A stretch of DNA of 64,000 nucleotides from UBA6170 sp034429975 (GTDB taxonomy: Bacteria; Chloroflexota; Anaerolineae; Anaerolineales; Anaerolineaceae), in assembly GCA_034429975.1 (NCBI GenBank), contig DAOUFM010000129.1:33036-97035 (forward strand), in the 5' to 3' direction. Both the position numbers and the translations under genes were made by a program. Positions within the stretch are counted from its first letter, which is position 1, and each line of letters begins with the position of its first letter. Positions 59,701 to 64,000 of the stretch are shown here, one piece after another. The notes beneath the pieces were generated by a model. It saw nothing but the letters and a program-made list of their open reading frames with translations, searched no databases and had not been told where the DNA came from.

Positions 59701-60673
59701 TGATGGAACAAACGAAGAAGAAATTGAAGCCGAGTTAGGGCGTGCCTGGCTAATGGACCATGCCTGGAAAGAATCTGGAGTTCTGGCCTGGGAATGGGTT
59801 AAGGATCAGGGTTATTCCAAGGATATGATTCGTGATGATGATGAAGTAAGAATGCTTTACTTCGAACAATGGTTAGGTGATTTGGGTTATGATATTTATC
59901 GTCTTTCATCTGATAACAATTATGCAAGACATTCGGTTATGGAAGGTTGGTTAAAAGAAAAAGGTTATGACCCGGAAAACATTATTGCCTTTGAATCAGT
60001 TGAAACAATAGGTGAAAAGGCTGCACAATTACGCAATCAGAATGCAATTCTGGCGTGTTTGAAACTATGGCTGGAAGCAGAAGGCCAGGATACTTCTGAA
60101 TTGACGGATGAAACAGTGCGCGAAAGAGCTTTAGCGTACATGGCCGAAAGCGGCGTCCCAGTTCCAATCTTTGGCAAAATGCAGCTAAGGGATGGAAAAA
60201 CAGGCAGGTTATTTGATCAACCAGTAACAGTTGGCGTCATGACGATGCTTAAACTTCACCACCTGGTTGAAGACAAAGTCCATGCTCGTTCAACTGGCCC
60301 GTACAGTCTTGTAACCCAACAACCCCTGGGCGGTAAGGCTCAATTCGGTGGTCAGCGTTTTGGTGAAATGGAAGTTTGGGCTCTAGAAGCATATGGTGCA
60401 GCGTATACTTTACAGGAAATGTTAACGGTCAAATCTGACGATGTTCAGGGTCGTGTAGCGACTTATGAAGCCATAGTCAAAGGCGATCAAATAGAAGAAC
60501 CTGGTTTGCCGGCTTCCTTCCGCGTTTTGGTAAAAGAGCTGCAATCTTTAGGGCTTTCTGTGGAAGCCGTATTGGAAAATGGTGATAATGTGAAGTTTGG
60601 AAAAGATGAAGAACGCGCAAAACCACCCAAAATGGAAACTGGTTTGTTGGGTCTGGGAGGAGGTCTGGGATAG
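56765..60673 (+). CDS. rpoB: RNA polymerase beta subunit
   Basis: 1302 residues. The rifampicin region GSSQLSQFMDQTNPLAELRHKR and SALGPGGL keeps the residues matching E. coli Asp516, His526 and Ser531, so the enzyme should be rifampicin-sensitive. The block GDKMAGRHGNKGVVSRLIP near residue 910 and the C-terminal clamp segment KAQFGGQRFGEMEVWALEAYGAAYTLQEMLTVKSDD are standard. It has AGGAGA before the ATG and its own promoter. It is not preceded by rplJL nor followed by rpoC, which is atypical for bacteria. Confidence 0.98.
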   Translation: MSFLPVKSYGRIPAIFDLPQLIKVQLESFQRLKDEMLGDLFDEISPIESYNKGMRLYFPSRDPELKQWDLKYRFEPPKHTIDECVDRDLTYASPLKVSVLLAGPDISEPIKEEIFLGEFPEMTEKGTFIINGTERVVVSQLIRSPGVYFEAPVDRSTGHRLAMAKLIPDRGAWMEFETRKNDYLILKFNRKRTVPITIFLRALAAINDGLSDRPIVEGTDEELIALFQDVDNDPDRLFIANTIRQEPEWDLSSKITIAEAALIEFFKRMRPGDPATVENARQFLEEQIVDQRHYDLERVGRYKLNQKLDLTEHIPVSHRTVTAWDVVALVRRLIMINNNQAEKDDIDHLGNRRVKTVGELIQNKLRVGLRRMERVIKERMSIRDQEHVTPTSLVNIRPVVAALREFFGSSQLSQFMDQTNPLAELRHKRTLSALGPGGLRRERAGFDVRDVHHSHYGRICPIETPEGPNIGLIGRMATFALVNEYGFIETPYRRVIKFLASDDPQLNHRIVRETLVNPETGEVIVGEGQRITKEMLPEIKKLNRKGISVVPFVSKNVDYLSADAEDKFIIAQANTPLNEYFEFDSDRISSRHYSDFIIAPEDNINYMDVAPNQVVGISASLIPFLEHDDANRALMGSNMQAQAVPLLRPDIPTVSTGMEQYAAKDSGQVLVAEEEGDVISVTGREVVVRGESGVRQYQLRKYQRSNQSTCIDQRPAVVKGQHLKKGDVLADSSSTVNGHLALGQNAVVAFLSWEGGNFEDAILISERLIQDDRFTSVHIEKYEVEARDTKLGPEEITRDIPNVGEDAIKDLDETGIIRIGAEVGPNDILVGKITPKGEKELTPEERLLRAIFGEKSRDVKDTSLRMPHGERGKVVDVKVFTREENSDLSAGVDTMVRVSVAQRRKITAGDKMAGRHGNKGVVSRLIPVEDMPFLEDGTPVDIILNPLGVPGRMNIGQLLEVHLGWAAMKLGFRAVTPVFDGTNEEEIEAELGRAWLMDHAWKESGVLAWEWVKDQGYSKDMIRDDDEVRMLYFEQWLGDLGYDIYRLSSDNNYARHSVMEGWLKEKGYDPENIIAFESVETIGEKAAQLRNQNAILACLKLWLEAEGQDTSELTDETVRERALAYMAESGVPVPIFGKMQLRDGKTGRLFDQPVTVGVMTMLKLHHLVEDKVHARSTGPYSLVTQQPLGGKAQFGGQRFGEMEVWALEAYGAAYTLQEMLTVKSDDVQGRVATYEAIVKGDQIEEPGLPASFRVLVKELQSLGLSVEAVLENGDNVKFGKDEERAKPPKMETGLLGLGGGLG

Positions 60674-60684
60674 GATTGTTTTCC

Positions 60685-60713
60685 TTGACTGAGAAATTTG
60701 CCCGTGATATAAT
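60685..60713 (+). promoter_or_regulatory. Promoter of the str operon
   Basis: TTGACT (60685-60690), 17-base spacer, perfect TATAAT (60708-60713), just 12 bases past the rpoB stop. Confidence 0.85.
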
Positions 60714-60728
60714 CTGCCCTCGTTGCCT

Positions 60729-60800
60729 ATCAGTCAGAGCCCTGTCTGATTAACCGGTGTGTTGTCGAGGCCATCATCAAGTGCGATGGCCTTAATTATT
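60729..60800 (+). promoter_or_regulatory. Structured leader of the str operon
   Basis: Two hairpins in the leader: 60729-60750 (ATCAG-T-CAG / CTG-T-CTGAT with a T-T mismatch and 4-base loop) and 60768-60792 (AGGCCATC / GATGGCCT, 9-base loop) followed by TAATTATT. The second could act as a weak attenuator; the pair may be a site for autogenous control by a ribosomal protein. Confidence 0.4.
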
Positions 60801-60838
60801 GAAAGAAAATTTGAGTTTTTAATTGGAGACAAGAGAAA

Positions 60839-61261
60839 GTGCCAACTATCAATCAATTAATCCGAAAAGGTCGCCACTCGAAAAAAAGCAAGAGCAAGGC
60901 TCCTGCGTTGTTGTACACACTCAACAATATGAAACAAAACCGAACCCGCCAGGATAAAGGTTCACCACAAAAACGGGGTGTTTGTACCGTAGTTCGAACT
61001 ATGACCCCCAAGAAACCAAACTCAGCGTTACGGAAAATTGCTCGTGTCCGTTTAACCAACGGCTTGGAAGTAACCGCATATATTCCCGGCGAAGGTCATC
61101 AATTACAAGAGCACTCGGTTGTGTTAGTTCGAGGTGGTCGTGTAAGAGATCTGCCTGGTGTTCGTTATCATATTGTTCGTGGTACGCTTGACAGTACTGG
61201 TGTATCTAATCGTGGACAAGGTCGTTCCAAGTACGGAACAAAACGACCAAAAGCTAAGTAA
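60839..61261 (+). CDS. rpsL: 30S ribosomal protein S12
   Basis: 140 residues, GTG start preceded by GGAGAC. The N-terminal insert between APAL and SPQKRGVCT makes it longer than E. coli S12 and resembles the Gram-positive form. TPKKPNSALRK keeps the lysine matching E. coli Lys42. The second streptomycin-site segment reads GGRVRDLPGVRYH, with Arg in place of the usual Lys87 (E. coli numbering). First gene of the str operon. Confidence 0.98.
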   Translation: MPTINQLIRKGRHSKKSKSKAPALLYTLNNMKQNRTRQDKGSPQKRGVCTVVRTMTPKKPNSALRKIARVRLTNGLEVTAYIPGEGHQLQEHSVVLVRGGRVRDLPGVRYHIVRGTLDSTGVSNRGQGRSKYGTKRPKAK

Positions 61262-61284
61262 ATTGAAAGAACGGAGAAAGACAA

Positions 61285-61752
61285 ATGCGTCGAACTAGTC
61301 CGGAACGGAGAATTACCCCTCCTGATATGAAATTTAGTAATGTTTATGTGCAAACCTTTATTCACCATATTATGAAAAATGGTAAGAAAAGTGTTGCACA
61401 AGGTCTCGTCTATGATGCTTTAGAAATCGTTCAACAGAAGACCGGGAAGAATCCGATCGATGTTATGGATTCAGCTTTGAAGAATGTTGGGCCAATGATG
61501 GAAGTACGTCCACGTCGTATTGGCGGGGCAACTTATCAGGTTCCAATGGAAGTGGCTTCTGATCGCCGTGTTGCATTAGCGATTCGCTGGATCATCAATT
61601 CATCCCGATCACGTTCAGGTCATTCATTTTCTGAGAAATTTGCAGCTGAATTAATGGATGCAGCTACGGGTCAGGGTGCTTCAGTTCGCAAGCGTGAAGA
61701 GACTCATAAGATGGCTGAAGCCAACCGCGCATTCTCTCACTACCGCGTATAG
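61285..61752 (+). CDS. rpsG: 30S ribosomal protein S7
   Basis: 155 residues, standard length. It binds the 3' domain of 16S rRNA and the E-site region. MRRTSPERR start, RPRRIGGATYQVPMEV and the C-terminal KREETHKMAEANRAFSHYRV match the family. GGAG precedes the ATG; 23 bases after rpsL. Confidence 0.98.
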   Translation: MRRTSPERRITPPDMKFSNVYVQTFIHHIMKNGKKSVAQGLVYDALEIVQQKTGKNPIDVMDSALKNVGPMMEVRPRRIGGATYQVPMEVASDRRVALAIRWIINSSRSRSGHSFSEKFAAELMDAATGQGASVRKREETHKMAEANRAFSHYRV

Positions 61753-61766
61753 TAATAAAAAAACCA

Positions 61767-63839
61767 ATGCAACGTACTTTTCCACTTGAACGAGTCAGAA
61801 ATATCGGTATTATTGCTCATATTGATGCCGGTAAAACTACCACAACAGAGCGAATTCTGTACTACACTGGGAAAACTTATCGTATCGGATCTGTTGACGA
61901 TGGCACAACGGTGACCGATTGGATGGCTCAGGAACGGGAACGCGGAATTACTATAGTTTCTGCTGCAGTCACCGCTGAGTGGAAAGATTACCAATTTAAT
62001 ATCATTGACACCCCTGGTCATATTGACTTTACTGCAGAAGTTCAGCGTTCTTTACGTGTACTTGACGGCGGAATTGTTGTTTTTGATGCTGTGCAAGGAG
62101 TTGAACCTCAAAGTGAAACAGTATGGCGACAAGCGGATCGTTATGAAGTGCCCAGAATTTGTTTTATCAATAAAATGGATCGGATGGGTGCTTCTTTTGA
62201 ACGTTCTGTCCAATCGATAATTGATCGTCTGGGCGCAAATCCCATTCCAATGCAGATACCCATTGGCTCTGAAGCAAATTTTGCCGGTGTGATAGACCTT
62301 TTAGATATGCAAGCTATTACCTGGGATAACCCGGATGGCCGGGATTATGTAATTGCTGAAATACCTGAAGAATATAAAGAGGCAGCAGAATTTGCCCGTG
62401 AGCAATTAATCGAGAAAACCGCTGAGCTGGAAGATTCCTTAATCGAGAAATTCTTAAATGGGGAAACCATCACGATTGACGAGTTGAAAGTTTCACTTCG
62501 AAAAGCGGTACTAGATAATAAGGCGACACTCGTATTTTGTGGCTCCTCTCTACGTAATAAAGGGGTACAACCAATTTTAGACGCGGTGATTGACTATTTA
62601 CCCTCACCGATCGATATCCCTCCGGTTAAAGCTACTTCTTTAGACGGAGAAGAAATTATTGAGTTGCAGACTTCAGATTCCGAATATCTTAGTGCTTTGG
62701 TTTTTAAAATTGTGGGGGATCCATATGTGGGACGCTTGGCATATTTTCGAGTTTATTCGGGAAAGATTGTCGCTGGCGAGTCCGTTTTGAATCCTACAAA
62801 AGGGAAAAAAGAACGAATTGGAAGATTAATACGGATGTACGCAGATCGTCGGGAAGATGTTGAATTTATTCCTTCCGGTGATATTGGTGCAATTCTGGGT
62901 TTAAAGTTTTCATTTACCGGTGATACCCTTTGTTCCCAGGGAAAACAGGTGGTTTTAGAAACGATTAGTTTCCCTGAACCGGTTCTTTCTATTGCGATTG
63001 AACCAAAAACGACCTCGGATCAGGACAAAATTGGCGAGGCATTACGACGTCTCTCAGAAGAAGACCCAACCTTCCGTGTGAATACGGATGAAGCAACTGG
63101 TCAAACCATCATTTCAGGTATGGGTGAATTACATCTGGATGTTATTGTTGATCGGTTACTGCGTGAATATAATGTCAAAGCAAATGTGGGACGGCCGCGC
63201 GTATCGTACCGGGAAACCATTCAATTTCCTGTGCATCAGTTAAGTTATAAATATGTAAAACAATCTGGTGGACATGGTCAATATGGACATGTCGTTTTTG
63301 ATATGGAACCTTTGGAACGAGGAAGTGGGGTGGTTTTTGAGGTAAAAATCACCGGGGGGTCTGTTCCGAAGGATTATTTTAAAGCGATTGAAAATGGTGT
63401 AAATGAAGCTGCTCAATCAGGAGTTTTGGCTGGTTATCCAGTCACTGATGTAAAAGTTACATTGGTCGATGGATCCTACCATGAGGTCGATTCAAGCGAA
63501 ATGGCTTTTAAAATGGCAGCAGTTTTTGCTTTCAAAGAGGCTTTTCAAAAAGGTAAACCTACTTTACTGGAGCCAATCATGAAAGTAGAAGTATTTGTGC
63601 CAGAAGAATATTTAGGTGATGTATTGGGACAAATCAATGCGAGGCGCGGTGAAATTCAAGGTACAGAAGTAAGACCGGGAAATTCACAGGCTATTCGGGC
63701 AATTGTTCCATTGGCTGAAATGTTTGGTTATGCTACAGAATTACGTTCTGCTACACAGGGGCGTGGTGTTTTCTCAATGGAATTTCAACATTATGCACCT
63801 GTATCAGAGTCTGTTGCTCATCGTATCTTAAATTATTAA
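61767..63839 (+). CDS. fusA: Elongation factor G
   Basis: 690 residues. GTPase motifs AHIDAGKTTTTE (G1, residues about 16-27), RGITIVSA (G2), DTPGHIDF (G3) and NKMD (G4), then domains II to V including RPRVSYRETI and GHGQYGHVVFDMEP. It catalyses translocation and, with RRF, recycling. Third gene of the str operon, 14 bases after rpsG. Confidence 0.98.
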   Translation: MQRTFPLERVRNIGIIAHIDAGKTTTTERILYYTGKTYRIGSVDDGTTVTDWMAQERERGITIVSAAVTAEWKDYQFNIIDTPGHIDFTAEVQRSLRVLDGGIVVFDAVQGVEPQSETVWRQADRYEVPRICFINKMDRMGASFERSVQSIIDRLGANPIPMQIPIGSEANFAGVIDLLDMQAITWDNPDGRDYVIAEIPEEYKEAAEFAREQLIEKTAELEDSLIEKFLNGETITIDELKVSLRKAVLDNKATLVFCGSSLRNKGVQPILDAVIDYLPSPIDIPPVKATSLDGEEIIELQTSDSEYLSALVFKIVGDPYVGRLAYFRVYSGKIVAGESVLNPTKGKKERIGRLIRMYADRREDVEFIPSGDIGAILGLKFSFTGDTLCSQGKQVVLETISFPEPVLSIAIEPKTTSDQDKIGEALRRLSEEDPTFRVNTDEATGQTIISGMGELHLDVIVDRLLREYNVKANVGRPRVSYRETIQFPVHQLSYKYVKQSGGHGQYGHVVFDMEPLERGSGVVFEVKITGGSVPKDYFKAIENGVNEAAQSGVLAGYPVTDVKVTLVDGSYHEVDSSEMAFKMAAVFAFKEAFQKGKPTLLEPIMKVEVFVPEEYLGDVLGQINARRGEIQGTEVRPGNSQAIRAIVPLAEMFGYATELRSATQGRGVFSMEFQHYAPVSESVAHRILNY

Positions 63840-63874
63840 TCAGATAATCAGGATTTATTAAGGAGATAGATTTA

Positions 63875-64000
63875 ATGGCGAAGGAGAAATACGATCGCAA
63901 TAAACCCCACATGAATGTGGGAACAATGGGACACATCGACCATGGGAAGACCACGTTAACCGCGGCGATCACCAAGGTCAGTCAGTTAATGGGATATGGT
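63875..64000 (+). CDS. tuf: Elongation factor Tu, first 42 codons, cut by window edge
   Basis: ATG at 63875 after AAGGAGATAG. The reading frame gives MAKEKYDRNKPHMNVGTMGH, then IDHGKTTLTAAIT, the EF-Tu N-terminus with the P-loop. The usual GTIGHVDHGKTT reads GTMGHIDHGKTT, two conservative changes. The frame stays open to the last base. Confidence 0.95.
   Translation, partial: MAKEKYDRNKPHMNVGTMGHIDHGKTTLTAAITKVSQLMGYG

Noticed and set aside
1..64000. CRISPR arrays, IS elements, prophage or rRNA genes
   Set aside because: No regularly spaced repeats, transposase or phage structural genes, and no rRNA-like sequence were found on either strand.

Overview
Origin. The window reads as about 64 kb of a chromosome from an AT-rich, probably anaerobic bacterium. 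The best guess is Chloroflexota, Anaerolineae-like. This rests on gene content: ATP-type formate-THF ligase, TatABC with no outer-membrane genes, many Thr/Pro-linker lipoproteins, an RdhA-like protein, tungstoenzymes and a eukaryote-type citrate synthase. No 16S rRNA gene is present, so the assignment is inference. No prophage, IS element or CRISPR array was seen.

Layout. 1-7.2 kb: oxidative-branch TCA locus, with aconitase (cut by the left edge) and isocitrate dehydrogenase on the minus strand, facing an IclR regulator, citrate synthase and a PEPCK-like P-loop protein on the plus strand. 7.3-9 kb: two convergent cell-wall-peptidase-like lipoproteins. 9-15.5 kb: alpha-mannoside use operon (GPH transporter, unassigned TIM-barrel hydrolase, GH38 mannosidase). 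15.7-18.8 kb: complete ECF vitamin transporter split over two converging strands. 19-22.4 kb: S41 peptidase, small membrane proteins, YceI. 22.5-29.3 kb: minus-strand run tatA-tatB-tatC, fatty acid hydroxylase, C45 hydrolase, M16C protease, membrane protein. 29.4-33.2 kb: MscS channel, then a GAF histidine kinase and NarL-type regulator.

33.2-48.7 kb is the most unusual part. Two tandem copies of a pair (Tat-signal four-cluster ferredoxin plus AOR-family tungsten enzyme), each with the same promoter architecture, long leader and trailing hairpin, are followed by a ThiF/MoeB-like E1 enzyme, a small membrane protein, a monohaem cytochrome c lipoprotein, an RdhA-like Tat lipoprotein carrying a C2H2 zinc-finger motif, NuoE, a HydB-type NuoF, and a 670-residue fusion of a NuoG-like N-terminus, a NapH-like membrane polyferredoxin and a NapG-like polyferredoxin with an internal twin-arginine segment. 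moaA, needed for pyranopterin synthesis, follows. I read this as an NADH-linked redox module that moves electrons across the membrane to or from exported tungsten and corrinoid enzymes, with the Tat exporter encoded just upstream. I know of no described complex with this composition.

48.7-56.6 kb: TPR protein with orphan response regulator, formate-THF ligase, tRNA-Leu, a strongly expressed-looking 34-codon peptide gene, a resolvase-like relic, HAD phosphatase, MFS transporter, metallophosphoesterase. 56.7-64 kb: rpoB (not followed by rpoC), then the str operon rpsL-rpsG-fusA-tuf, the last cut by the right edge.
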